Part shown: positions 7,660 to 15,629 of the stretch, in pieces
Layout of the letters: the number at the start of each line of letters is the position of its first letter
Numbering within the stretch: the first letter of the stretch is position 1
Source of the DNA: Mesorhizobium sp.
Lineage (GTDB): Bacteria > Pseudomonadota > Alphaproteobacteria > Rhizobiales > Rhizobiaceae
Direction: 5' to 3'
NCBI GenBank assembly: GCA_019509685.1
Contig: JAEKLU010000271.1
Coordinates: 1-25,716, forward strand
DNA length: 25,716 nucleotides
Program-made: the position numbers and the translations under genes
The notes under the pieces: generated by a model
What the model saw: the letters and a program-made list of their open reading frames with translations, nothing else
The model's database searches: none
Told to the model about the DNA's origin: nothing

Positions 7660-8556
7660 TTATGCGGCTACTTCCCGGCGCTCATGCGACCGCACGAATT
7701 GCTGCAGCATTTCGAGCACTGGTCCCTTCATGTCGTCGCGCGCCAAAGCGAAGGCGATAGTTGCCTCGATGAAGCCTTCCTTGGAGCCGCAGTCGAACAT
7801 GCGGCCGTCGAAAGGCTGGGCGTAGAAAGGCTGGCTCTGCGCCAGGCGCACCATGGCGTCGGTGAGCTGAATCTCGTTGCCGGCGCCGCGCTGCTGGTTG
7901 CCGAGCAGGGCGAAGATTTCAGGCTGCAGCACATAGCGGCCGTTGATGTAGAAGTTCGACGGGGCATTGGCCGGCGCGGGCTTTTCGACCATCGATGTCA
8001 CCTCGAAACCCGAGCCCACTTCGGCACCGCGACCGACGATGCCGTATTTGCTGGTCTCGGACGGATCGCAGCGCTCGACGGCGATGACATTGCCGCCGGT
8101 GCGTTGATAGAGATCGACCGTCTCGGCAAGGCAGCCGCGCCCGCCAAACGACACCATGTCGGGTAAGAGCAGCGCGAAAGGCTCGTTGCCGATCACGTCG
8201 CGGGCGCACCAGACGGCATGACCGAGACCCTGCGGCGACTGCTGGCGGATGAAGCTGGTGGCGCCGGCCACCGGCAGCAGGCTTTCCAGCGACTCAAGCT
8301 GCGCCTTCTTGCCGGTCTGTTCCAGCGTGCCGATCAGTTCAGGATGCAGGTCGAAATAGTCCTCGATGACCGCCTTGTTGCGGCCGGTGACGAAGACGAT
8401 GTGCTCGATGCCGGCCTCGAACGCCTCGTCGACGGCGTATTGCACGACGGGCTTGTCGACAACGGGAAGCATTTCCTTCGGCATCGACTTGGTCGCCGGC
8501 AGAAACCGCGTTCCGAGCCCCGCCACCGGGATGACTGCCTTCCTGACTTTCTGCAT
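7660..8556 (-). CDS. exoN: UTP-glucose-1-phosphate uridylyltransferase (GalU/ExoN)
   Basis: A 298-residue nucleotidyltransferase making UDP-glucose from UTP and glucose-1-phosphate, the sugar donor for the glycosyltransferases here and the substrate of the Ugd at 18760-20091. The N-terminal signature [20 protein letters not shown] covers the nucleotide-binding loop and the catalytic lysine region. [27 protein letters not shown] and [19 protein letters not shown] are further GalU motifs. A good AGAAGGA precedes the ATG by about 7 nt. The length is full for the family. The symbol exoN is chosen from its position between exoP and exoO, as in Sinorhizobium; biochemically it is a GalU. A second galU may exist elsewhere in the genome. 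Confidence 0.92.
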   Translation of the reverse strand: MQKVRKAVIPVAGLGTRFLPATKSMPKEMLPVVDKPVVQYAVDEAFEAGIEHIVFVTGRNKAVIEDYFDLHPELIGTLEQTGKKAQLESLESLLPVAGATSFIRQQSPQGLGHAVWCARDVIGNEPFALLLPDMVSFGGRGCLAETVDLYQRTGGNVIAVERCDPSETSKYGIVGRGAEVGSGFEVTSMVEKPAPANAPSNFYINGRYVLQPEIFALLGNQQRGAGNEIQLTDAMVRLAQSQPFYAQPFDGRMFDCGSKEGFIEATIAFALARDDMKGPVLEMLQQFVRSHERREVAA

Positions 8557-8613
8557 CTGCTATTCCTTCTGAGAGAAAAGATTTCTACCTATCGCCGGCT
8601 AATTCATGGTCGG

Positions 8614-8660
8614 AGCATGATCTTTCCCGAAAACCGGTTCCCACTTTTTGGGATCATGCT
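8614..8660. repeat. Rhizobial intergenic palindromic repeat, copy 1
   Basis: A 47-bp element with perfect 9-bp ends AGCATGATC and GATCATGCT around a core containing GAAAACCGGTTCCCACTTTT. Two related copies lie at 20179-20278. It sits between the exoO stop and the exoN start. The form is typical of the RPE-like palindromes dispersed in rhizobial genomes. It could fold in RNA and affect expression between the two genes. Confidence 0.75.
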
Positions 8661-8681
8661 CTACAAAACTGCCCGCATGCT

Positions 8682-9632
8682 TCATCTCCCCACCCCCACG
8701 GCAAATCGAGCCGTAACCCTTCGCAACCGGGCCGCGATCGGCATTCCCATATGCCTGACCGCAGCCGGATCCCTGAGTGCCGCGCCGATCGCCTTGAGCG
8801 GCGCGCGCGCCTTGATGTGCTGAACCAATGACAGGAACGACGCCGCCTTGCGCAGGCTGCGGCCGCGCAAGACAAAGGCGGCCTTGGCCCTGTCGTCCAT
8901 GCTATGCGCCGCGGCAAAGGCCGCGTCGGCTCGCGTCATCGCTTCGACATGGTGCAGTTCGAGCACGCGTGAAATCGAGCCGGTGCGGATGTGATAGATA
9001 TAGCCGACACTCGGCTCGACGACGCAGCGGCCGCCCCTGGCCAGCGCGCTCGCCAGAAGAATGTAGTCCTCGCCGATGCGCAGTTTCTCATCGTAGCGCA
9101 AGTGGTTTTCTTCGAGGAAACGGCGCTGGAAGATCGGCTTCAGATAGCCGAGGTTGAAGCGGGATTCGAAGACCAGATTGCCGGCGATGTAGTCGGCCAG
9201 GGAGATTTCGCGTAAGCCCTCCAGATAGCCGGCCGGGAACATGACGTCGTCGGGTGTGCCGTCCTCGCGCACGACCTGGACATTGTCGACAGCAATCACG
9301 GCGTCCGCCGCTTCGGCGCGGGCAATCATCGCCGCCAGACGCTCAGGCAGAACAGCGTCGTCGGAATCGAGCACCGCCACCCAGCGCCCGCGCGCCAGGT
9401 CGAGGCCGGCATTGCGGGCGCCGCCCGGGCCTCTGTTGGCGGGCAGCGCGACCACCTTCACGACGTCTTGCGGATAGGCGCGCGCGAGCTCAAGCGTGCC
9501 GTCGCGCGACTGATCGTCGACGACGATGATCTCGACGCTCACGCCGCGCTGCGCGATGGCGCTGGCGATCGCCCGGTCGAGGGTCGCCTCGGCATTGTAG
9601 GCCGCGATGACGAAGCTGACGTCAGGCTGCAC
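8682..9632 (-). CDS. exoO: GT2 glycosyltransferase, ExoO-like
   Basis: A 316-residue GT-A fold, family 2 glycosyltransferase acting on lipid-linked repeat units at the cytoplasmic face of the membrane. VSFVIAAYNAEATLDRA opens the nucleotide-binding half, with IIVVDDQSRDGT following. The metal-binding motif is DSDD (89-92), and an acceptor-side IGEDYILLA segment carries the putative base. I place the start at a GTG (9632) overlapping the exoM stop, because AGGGGA lies about 7 nt upstream; the longer ATG frame from 9710 would add 26 residues encoded inside exoM. The order next to exoN and exoM matches Sinorhizobium exoO. In the succinoglycan pathway ExoO adds a glucose; the linkage made here is unknown. 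It shares several motifs with the GT2 at 21823-22854. Confidence 0.82.
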   Translation of the reverse strand: MQPDVSFVIAAYNAEATLDRAIASAIAQRGVSVEIIVVDDQSRDGTLELARAYPQDVVKVVALPANRGPGGARNAGLDLARGRWVAVLDSDDAVLPERLAAMIARAEAADAVIAVDNVQVVREDGTPDDVMFPAGYLEGLREISLADYIAGNLVFESRFNLGYLKPIFQRRFLEENHLRYDEKLRIGEDYILLASALARGGRCVVEPSVGYIYHIRTGSISRVLELHHVEAMTRADAAFAAAHSMDDRAKAAFVLRGRSLRKAASFLSLVQHIKARAPLKAIGAALRDPAAVRHMGMPIAARLRRVTARFAVGVGR

Positions 9633-10557
9633 GCTTGTCCCCTTCCCGCGGCGCAAGGCCGTACTGGCGGATTTCGCGGACCCCGACCAGGCCGCTGATG
9701 ACACCGACATGCATAATGCCGCGCAGCATGCTGCGGTTCCGGCGAACCGGGCTGACGGCGGTCAGAGCGGCCATGCCGAAGCAATAGGCGGCCTTGGCGG
9801 AGGCCAGACCGATCTGGACGACGCGGCGCATGCCGCCGGCATTGTTTCCGATCAGATGGCCATGCGTCTGGCCGAAGCGGAAGCGGCGGCGGCGCAACCA
9901 GTCGAAGGCGGCCCTGGCGCGCGGCACGAGCTCATCGACAAAGGCATCCGGCGCGAAGGCGATGCGGCCGCCGGCCTTCACCATCTGGTCGAAGAATTCG
10001 GTATCCTCGCCGCCGCTCTGCCCGCGCGCCAGGCTGAAACGCCGGCCACGCAGGCTGGCATCCGCCATCCTCAACAGGACATTGCAGGTATAGCCGGTGC
10101 GGATCTCGCCGCGCACCCAGACCGGCAAGGTCGAATGGAAATCGCCCTTGCGCATCCAAGCCGGCGCATCCTGGCGATAATGGGCCCGGACCGGACCGAG
10201 CACCGCGGTGGCGCCCTTGGCGTCGGCCGCCGCCATCAGCTCGACGAGCCAGCCGGCGGAAGCGGTCTCGTCATCGTCGATGAAGGCGACGAAATCCGAA
10301 ACGCTGGCATCGAGACAGGCGTTGCGGGCGACCGAGATGTTGCGCGCCGGCGCATGGCGATAGCGGATCGGCAGCTTCAATTCCTGCGCCAGTGTCTTGA
10401 CCAGTTCCTGCGCCGTCGGCCCATCGTCATTGTCGGCAATGACGACGCCGATTTCGAAGCCTGCCGGCTTCTCCAGGGCTGCGATGGAGCGCAGCGTGTC
10501 GGCCAGTTCCGGCCGGCGGAACGTGCAGATGCAGATGTCGATCGAACGGCCGGCCAT
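9622..10557 (-). CDS. exoM: GT2 glycosyltransferase, ExoM-like
   Basis: A 311-residue family 2 glycosyltransferase starting MAGRSIDICICTFRRPELAD. IGVVIADNDDG and HAPARNISVARNACLD form the donor-binding half. The metal motif is FIDDDE (DDDE at 94-97), and GGEDTEFF lies in the acceptor half. Near the C-terminus are basic/hydrophobic segments that could bind membrane. The chosen ATG (10557) shares a base with the TGA of exoA (TGATG), indicating coupling, and the length matches Sinorhizobium ExoM (about 309). A longer open frame upstream lies inside exoA and is rejected. Its 3' end overlaps exoO by 11 bp. In succinoglycan synthesis ExoM adds the fourth sugar, a glucose; the substrate here is inferred only by synteny. 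Confidence 0.82.
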   Translation of the reverse strand: MAGRSIDICICTFRRPELADTLRSIAALEKPAGFEIGVVIADNDDGPTAQELVKTLAQELKLPIRYRHAPARNISVARNACLDASVSDFVAFIDDDETASAGWLVELMAAADAKGATAVLGPVRAHYRQDAPAWMRKGDFHSTLPVWVRGEIRTGYTCNVLLRMADASLRGRRFSLARGQSGGEDTEFFDQMVKAGGRIAFAPDAFVDELVPRARAAFDWLRRRRFRFGQTHGHLIGNNAGGMRRVVQIGLASAKAAYCFGMAALTAVSPVRRNRSMLRGIMHVGVISGLVGVREIRQYGLAPREGDKRAA

Positions 10558-11546
10558 CACGCCACCTCGCGCTGGGACCGACCCAGCAAAAGCTGCTGCC
10601 AGAAACCGACCGACCAGCCGAAATGCATGACCATGGCCGACACGCCGATAAGGGCGAGGCCCGGATTGCGCTGGCCTATCGCGGTGACCGCGCCGTAGCC
10701 GAGACACACGGCGGCCCACAAAAGGAAAGGCACGGCGGCCAGCCAATGGACGAAGGAAAACAACGCAAGCAGCACCACCGGCGCCACCAAGAGCGGGATC
10801 ATCTGGCGGACTTTCGGCACCATGCGGTGTTTCAGCACGTTCTTGGCGCGGCCGCGGCCATAGCCAAGGTACTGGAAATAGAGGCTCTTCAGCGTCGAGC
10901 GCGGATAGTAGACCATCTGCGTCCTGCCACTCATCCAGATGCGGTAGCCGGCACGGCGCAGGCGGTAGTCGAGCTCGGCATCCTCATTGTGGCTGAAACT
11001 CTCGTCGTAGCCGCCGACATCCCGGAAGGCGGCGATGCGTATCAGCGCGTGATGGCCGTGATCGACCCATTCGCCCTCGGACATGTGGCGATGCTTCGAG
11101 CCGCCGGTGCCGAGCTTGGAATTCTGCGCCGCCGCGACAGCTTTTTGAACCGCGCCAGTGCCGCTGGTGAGCATCGAGACGACGACCGAATCGGCGCCGG
11201 TCGCAAGGGCTTCCTCGACCAGCCTGTCGCAATAGTCGGCGGGATAACCGCCATGCGCATCGATGCGAATGAGATAATCGGCGCCATCGCCGAAGGTCGC
11301 CGCCGCGAGATTGATCGCAGCGCTTTGCAGGCGCTTTGGATTGGCGAGCAGGACGACCCGAGGGTCCTTGGCCGCGAACTTCTCAACGATGGCTTGCGTG
11401 CCGTCGACGCTGCCGCCGTCGGCAACGACAATGCGGGCGCCAAGCCTTGCCGCCGCCGGCCGCAACTGCTCGAGCAGCGCGCCGATATGCATCGCCTCGT
11501 TAAGGCACGGAATGACGATCAGGGTCGATGTGGCGGCATCGCTCAT
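10557..11546 (-). CDS. exoA: GT2 glycosyltransferase, ExoA-like, membrane anchored
   Basis: A 329-residue protein (ExoA of Sinorhizobium is 330). STLIVIPCLNEAMHIGALLE opens the GT2 domain. VADGGSVDGT is at 42-50 and the metal-binding motif DAH at 96-98, a hallmark of ExoA-like enzymes. SHNEDAELDYRLRRAGYRIW carries the acceptor-side ED motif. Two to three hydrophobic helices follow in the last 100 residues. I chose the ATG at 11546 because AGAGGGA lies about 10 nt upstream; an ATG at 11570 would add eight residues without a ribosome binding site. It starts 26 bp after exoL and overlaps exoM. In the reference pathway ExoA adds the beta-1,3-linked glucose after the initiating galactose. Confidence 0.87.
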   Translation of the reverse strand: MSDAATSTLIVIPCLNEAMHIGALLEQLRPAAARLGARIVVADGGSVDGTQAIVEKFAAKDPRVVLLANPKRLQSAAINLAAATFGDGADYLIRIDAHGGYPADYCDRLVEEALATGADSVVVSMLTSGTGAVQKAVAAAQNSKLGTGGSKHRHMSEGEWVDHGHHALIRIAAFRDVGGYDESFSHNEDAELDYRLRRAGYRIWMSGRTQMVYYPRSTLKSLYFQYLGYGRGRAKNVLKHRMVPKVRQMIPLLVAPVVLLALFSFVHWLAAVPFLLWAAVCLGYGAVTAIGQRNPGLALIGVSAMVMHFGWSVGFWQQLLLGRSQREVA

Positions 11547-11571
11547 CGGCTTTTGTCCCTCTTGAGCCATA

Positions 11572-12824
11572 TCAAGCCGCCGCCCCGGTCGCGAAAACGA
11601 CAGGGGACGCGGCAAGGCCGCGCAGCTTGTCGACAAAGGCCAGGCAATCGCTGCGGTCGTAGCTCCAGGTCCGCGGATTGCGGCCAAGCACCCGCGACTT
11701 CAGCCCGCGAAACCGCTCCTGGTCCATCCGGCCGAGCATCGCGTCAAGGCCTTCAGGCGTGGCTTCCGGCAACAGCACGCCGATATCCCGCTCTTTCAGG
11801 AAGCGACCCGTTTCGGTGTCGGCCATCGAGATCGGCACGGCGCCGAAACGGCAGCCCTCATAAAGGCGGTTGGGCAGCAGCCACTCGGAATTCTGGCCGG
11901 CCTCGAAGAAATCGATCGCCCAGGAAAAATGCACCTCGCGGTAGATCGCCGCCATGTCCTCCGGGTTGCGGTAAGGCCCGCCGAAGGAAAGCCACGGCTC
12001 TGCGTCGACGAAGCCATGGAAATCCGGGAATTCGGACAGCGCAGGGCGGCCGCGCAGCACGACCTCGAAGCGTCCGTTCTGCCGGCGGGTGAAGTCAGCC
12101 AGCAATTCCAGCGAACGGCGGCAGCGCAACGCGCCGAACCAGCCGATGCGCCACGGCGGCGCCAGCGGTCTATCGTCCTCGAAAAAAGCGGCCGCCGCGA
12201 TTGGCGCGGTGTCGAAATATTTGTTCTCGATCAACTCGACCGGGGCGTCGATTTGTCCGAATGGCTCGAAATAATTGGCGATGAAGGCCGGCGAACTGGT
12301 CACCAGCAGCTTCACGTCGCGGGCGAGATGGCGCTTCCGAATGGCTCGAAATAATTGGCGATGAAGGCCGGCGAACTGGTCACCAGCAGCTTCACGTCGC
12401 GGGCGAGATGGCGCTCGGCGCCGCGCAGCGTCCGGCCAACAAAATCGTTGCGCAGCACCAGGCGGTGGATGTCCAGGCATTCATAGACGATCGGCACGTC
12501 CGACCCCAAAGCGCCGTTGGCGCGGCGGGCAAGCGCCAGCATCTCGAGATTGCGCGCGATGATGAGATCGGGCCTGGCCACAGCGCCAAGCTTTGCACCG
12601 ATCGACATGGCGGCCTTGGCGACCGCGCCGATGCGCTGCGCGAATCGGCCGTCGCGCGTCGCGCCAAGGTCGACCGGCTCGACGCCTTCGATCTCGGCGA
12701 CCGGACTGGTGGTGCGGCGGAATCCCGCCAGGGTAACCCTGGCGCCGCCTGCCTTGAGCATTTGAACCCTCCGGCGCACCGCCGGGTCGGAAACGTCATG
12801 CACAAGGTACAAGACATGCAGCAT
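11572..12824 (-). pseudogene. exoL: ExoL-like glycosyltransferase broken by an 80-bp tandem duplication
   Basis: First gene of the exoLAMO(NP) run. The N-terminal frame (MLHVLYLVHDVSDPAVRRRV, ending FIANYFEPFG) is GT4/ExoL-like. It continues out of frame at 12335/12336, where an exact 80-bp unit is repeated; the frame stops at 12312-12314 after six foreign residues. The rest of the protein (from QIDAPVELIENKYFDT to FATGAAA) is intact in another frame. Removing one unit leaves 1173 bp, exactly 391 codons, giving a 390-residue protein, close to ExoL of Sinorhizobium. The start is the ATG at 12824 with weak GAG upstream; a GTG at 12848 is an alternative. As it reads, the product would be a 170-178-residue fragment unless the duplication is an assembly error or reverts. 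The exoL symbol rests on order and N-terminal pattern. Confidence 0.8.
12256..12415. repeat. Exact tandem duplication, 2 x 80 bp, inside exoL
   Basis: Unit 1 is 12256-12335 and unit 2 is 12336-12415, identical at every base as read. Each begins TCCGAATGGCTCG and ends GAGATGGCGCT. The flanking bases differ (12255 g versus 12335 t; 12416 c versus 12336 t), which fixes the length at 80, not a multiple of three. Confidence 0.95.
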
Positions 12825-12872
12825 GCAACTCGACCGCTGTTGGCCCACCCATCGGGGATGCTAGTACAGGTT

Positions 12873-12888
12873 TTGCTGCATCGCAACA
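12873..12888 (-). promoter_or_regulatory. PhaR/AniA-like operator upstream of exoL
   Basis: Read toward exoL the site is TGTTGCGATGCAGCAA, containing TGCGATGCAGCA (fits TGCRNYGCASMA). It lies about 49 bp upstream of the exoL ATG, where a regulator could block or recruit polymerase for the whole exoL-A-M-O run. Confidence 0.5.
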
Positions 12889-12894
12889 TTTTTG

Positions 12895-12923
12895 GTGCGG
12901 CGTAGCAAGCGCCGCACGTTTTT
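12895..12923 (+). terminator. Hairpin with T-tract in the exoL/exoT divergent region
   Basis: Perfect arms GTGCGGCG (12895-12902) and CGCCGCAC (12910-12917) with a 7-nt loop are followed by G and six Ts. On the plus strand this has the shape of an intrinsic terminator, in the leader of the flippase gene. It could act as an attenuator, or just separate the divergent promoters. Confidence 0.45.
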
Positions 12924-12938
12924 TGTTGCACTGCAAAA
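12923..12938 (+). promoter_or_regulatory. Degenerate PhaR-like site before the flippase gene
   Basis: TTGTTGCACTGCAAAA resembles the other sites but ends in AAAA instead of GCAA, so it departs from the consensus at one position. It lies about 46 bp upstream of the chosen flippase ATG and 34 bp from the exoL-side site. Confidence 0.3.
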
Positions 12939-12984
12939 ACTTCTTGCGGTAGTTTGTCCGTGGCGGTGGGCGCCGGTCGCGACG

Positions 12985-14517
12985 ATGTCGAGCTGGCGTA
13001 AGATCAGGAATCCTAATTTGGAAACCAGTGCATTCGATCCGCCCGAGGGCTCCCTGCGCAAGTCGGTCGGGCGTGGCGCCGTCGTCACCGCCATGGCGCA
13101 AGGCGTGCGGGTGGCGACGCAGATGATCTCCGTCATCGTGCTGTCGCGGCTCCTGTCGCCACAGGATTTCGGCGTCGTGGCGATGTGCGCGCCGGTGCTT
13201 GCCTTCATTGCCCTGTTCCAGGATTTCGGCCTGACCCAGGCGACGATCCAGAAAACCGGCATCCGGCATGATGAGGTCAACTATCTGTTCTGGATCAACA
13301 CGGCGGTCAGCGCGGTGCTGGCCTGTGTGCTCGCGGGTGCTGCGCCGCTGGTCGCCGCCTTCTACAGCGAGCCGCGCGTCACCGGACTGGTCGCCGCCTT
13401 CGGCCTGCAGATCATGGCCTATGGCCTTGGCGCGCAGCATCTGGCGCTTTTGACGCGACGCATGGAATTCTCGCGGTTGGCCGTCATCGACGTCGCCGGC
13501 GCCGTCGCCGGCCTCGCCGTCTCGATCGCCTGGACGTTCATCGACCGCTCCTATTGGGCGCTTTTCGTCGGCACGCTGACCGGCGCGGTGCTGCCGACGC
13601 TCTGCTACTGGGCGTCCTCGCGCTGGCGCCCCGGCCTGCCGCGAAAGGTCGCAGGCATCGGCGAACTGATCCATTTCGGCGCCGGTATCACCGGCTTCAA
13701 CTTCGCCAATTTCTTTGCCCGCAACCTCGACAATGTGCTGATCGGCAAATATTGGGGCGAAGCGCAGCTCGGCCTCTACGACCGTGCCTACAAGCTGCTT
13801 CTATTCCCGCTCAGCCAGATCACCAACCCGCTTTCCAAGGTCATGGTGCCGGCGTTGTCGCGGCTGAAGGACGAGCCGGACCGCTACCGCAGCGCTTATC
13901 TGCGCGTCATGCCGCTGATCCTTTTGGTGGCGCTACCCGGCGTTGCCTTCGCCACCGCCATGTCCGACACGCTCATTCCCTTCGTGCTCGGCGAGCAGTG
14001 GCGGCAGAGCGCGGCGATCTTCTTCGCGCTCGGCTTTGCCGGCCTCTTACAGCCGCTCAACAATCCGGCCGGATGGCTGTTCGTCAGCCAGGGACGGTCC
14101 GGCGACTTCATGCGCTGGGGCATCGTCACGGCGGTGACCTCGGTGCTGGCGTTCGCCATCGGCCTGCCCTATGGCGCGCTCGGCGTCGCGGTCGCCTACG
14201 CCATCAGCGAGTATCTCAGGACACCTTTCCTGTGGCTCTATGTCGGCAAGGCCGGGCCGCTCCAGGCCAGCCACATCCTTCGCGCTGCAACGCCTTTCGT
14301 GCTTGGCGCGCATCTGGCGCTCGCCCTGATCTGGCTCGCCAAACCGATGCTGCCGGCGCAGCCGGTTTTGGCGCTGGCAAGCGGGGCGATGCTTGCTTAC
14401 GCCATCACCATACTCGTCGCGCTTCTTTTCAGCGCCGGCCGCGAGGCGCTGCGTGAAGCTTTGAAGCTGATCCCGGCGCGCGGCGGTTTCGCGGCCGCGC
14501 CAAGCGAGGCAAAATGA
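12985..14517 (+). CDS. Wzx-type polysaccharide flippase (MOP superfamily), ExoT-like
   Basis: A 510-residue membrane protein with about 12-14 hydrophobic segments. The signature near its N-terminus, VIVLSRLLSPQDFGVVAM, is typical of the polysaccharide transporter family (PST/MOP), as are LFQDFGLTQATIQ and NLDNVLIGKYWGEAQLGLYD. Such proteins move undecaprenyl-linked repeat units across the inner membrane. ExoT is the Sinorhizobium counterpart. I chose the ATG at 12985, because an upstream extension to 12892 would be read through the hairpin region and looks unlike the family; the ribosome binding site for 12985 is weak. It is divergent from exoL and is followed 57 bp later by the PRTase-HAD gene, probably in one operon. 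No separate Wzy polymerase (exoQ-like) was found in the window. Confidence 0.85.
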   Translation: MSSWRKIRNPNLETSAFDPPEGSLRKSVGRGAVVTAMAQGVRVATQMISVIVLSRLLSPQDFGVVAMCAPVLAFIALFQDFGLTQATIQKTGIRHDEVNYLFWINTAVSAVLACVLAGAAPLVAAFYSEPRVTGLVAAFGLQIMAYGLGAQHLALLTRRMEFSRLAVIDVAGAVAGLAVSIAWTFIDRSYWALFVGTLTGAVLPTLCYWASSRWRPGLPRKVAGIGELIHFGAGITGFNFANFFARNLDNVLIGKYWGEAQLGLYDRAYKLLLFPLSQITNPLSKVMVPALSRLKDEPDRYRSAYLRVMPLILLVALPGVAFATAMSDTLIPFVLGEQWRQSAAIFFALGFAGLLQPLNNPAGWLFVSQGRSGDFMRWGIVTAVTSVLAFAIGLPYGALGVAVAYAISEYLRTPFLWLYVGKAGPLQASHILRAATPFVLGAHLALALIWLAKPMLPAQPVLALASGAMLAYAITILVALLFSAGREALREALKLIPARGGFAAAPSEAK

Positions 14518-14573
14518 GCTTGGCACCGCCAGCAGGCCGCAAAGCCGCTGATTTTTGAAGGTAAGGCGATACG

Positions 14574-15596
14574 ATGAATTACCGATCGATCTCAGACATG
14601 AACGACGCCATCCTGCGCAATTTGCACCGGTTGCCGCGCGACATCGACCTGGTGGTGGGCGTGCCGAGAAGCGGCATTCTGGCGGCGACGCTGGTCAGCC
14701 TGACGGCCAACATCCCAATGACCGATCTCGACAGCTTCCTTGCCGGAAAAATCTACACGTCCGGCATCACCAAGCGGCGCGCGGCGCTCGACCGCCAGCA
14801 TTCCGAAATGCGCCGGATTCTGGTGATCGACGACAGCGTCGCCGGCGGCAACGCCATGCGCGATGCGCGCGACAAGATCACCGCTGCCGGGATCGAGGGC
14901 GACTTCGTCTATGCCGCGGTGTTCGGCCTTGAGCCGCAGCACCAGGAAACCGACATCGTGCTTGAGGTCGTGCCGCATCCACGCATGTTCCAGTGGAACT
15001 TCATGCATCACATCTTCCTCGAGCAATGCTGCGTCGACATTGACGGTGTGCTCTGCCTCGATCCGACCGAGGATGAAAACGATGACGGTCCGGCCTACGA
15101 GAAATTTCTCGCCACCGCGCGGCCGCTGCTCGGACCGACGCGCAAGATCGGCTGGCTGGTGACGAGCCGGCTGGAGAAATATCGCAAGCTGACCGAGGCC
15201 TGGCTGGCCAAACACGAGATCAAGTACGACCGGCTGATCATGCTTGACCTGCCAAGCAAGGCCGAACGGCAGCGGCTTGGCGCGCATGGCAGTTTCAAGG
15301 CGGAGTTCTACCGCAAGTCGGACGCCATCCTGTTCATCGAGAGCGAGCACGAGCAGGCGCTCAAGATCGCCCGTATGTCGGGCAAGCCGGTGCTGTGCGT
15401 CGAGACCAACATCGTCAGCTTCCCCGACGCGCTGTCGCTGCCGGCGCTCGAACAGGCGGCACGCAACCTGCCAGCCAGGCTCCGACAGGTGAATTCGCCC
15501 GATGGGCGCAAGAAGGTCGTCAAGGCTGCCGCGCGCACCCTGCTTGGCGAGCGCGGCTACGAGATGCTGAAGAACCGCGTCAAGCGCCCGGCATAA
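14574..15596 (+). CDS. Phosphoribosyltransferase-HAD phosphatase fusion protein
   Basis: A 340-residue soluble protein with two recognisable domains. The N-terminal type I phosphoribosyltransferase part has GVPRSG (29-34) and the PRPP-binding loop VIDDSVAGGNAM (84-95). The second half resembles a HAD-like hydrolase: DIDGVL (155-160) with the nucleophile Asp and +2 Asp, a motif II candidate TSR (197-199), Lys242 as motif III candidate, and ILFIESEHEQA (252-262) at the motif IV position. A good AAGGTAAGG precedes the ATG. PRTases join PRPP to a base or remove it; HAD domains remove phosphates, so the pair could make or recycle a ribosyl-phosphate or nucleotide. The link to the flippase gene suggests a role in polysaccharide synthesis, but the substrate is unknown. 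Confidence 0.75.
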   Translation: MNYRSISDMNDAILRNLHRLPRDIDLVVGVPRSGILAATLVSLTANIPMTDLDSFLAGKIYTSGITKRRAALDRQHSEMRRILVIDDSVAGGNAMRDARDKITAAGIEGDFVYAAVFGLEPQHQETDIVLEVVPHPRMFQWNFMHHIFLEQCCVDIDGVLCLDPTEDENDDGPAYEKFLATARPLLGPTRKIGWLVTSRLEKYRKLTEAWLAKHEIKYDRLIMLDLPSKAERQRLGAHGSFKAEFYRKSDAILFIESEHEQALKIARMSGKPVLCVETNIVSFPDALSLPALEQAARNLPARLRQVNSPDGRKKVVKAAARTLLGERGYEMLKNRVKRPA

Positions 15597-15629
15597 GGCG
15601 ACCTGCGTAAGTAAAATCTTACATAAACT

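Noticed and set aside
5081..7825. Very long open frame (914 codons) on the plus strand opposite exoP
   Set aside because: It is antisense to exoP, which has clear Wzz and kinase motifs. The antisense product is rich in Arg, His and Gly with no recognisable domain, the usual shadow in high-GC DNA.
12256..12415. CRISPR array or satellite repeat
   Set aside because: Only two units with no spacers, both being exoL coding sequence; it is a simple tandem duplication.
11572..12480. Downstream half of exoL as a separate gene starting at 12480
   Set aside because: Its first roughly 50 residues come from the wrong frame of exoL, and the real sequence begins only inside the duplicated unit. It is the 3' part of a broken gene.
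12892..12984. N-terminal extension of the flippase (31 extra residues)
   Set aside because: The segment would be encoded by the hairpin and operator-like sites, has no flippase similarity and no better ribosome binding site.
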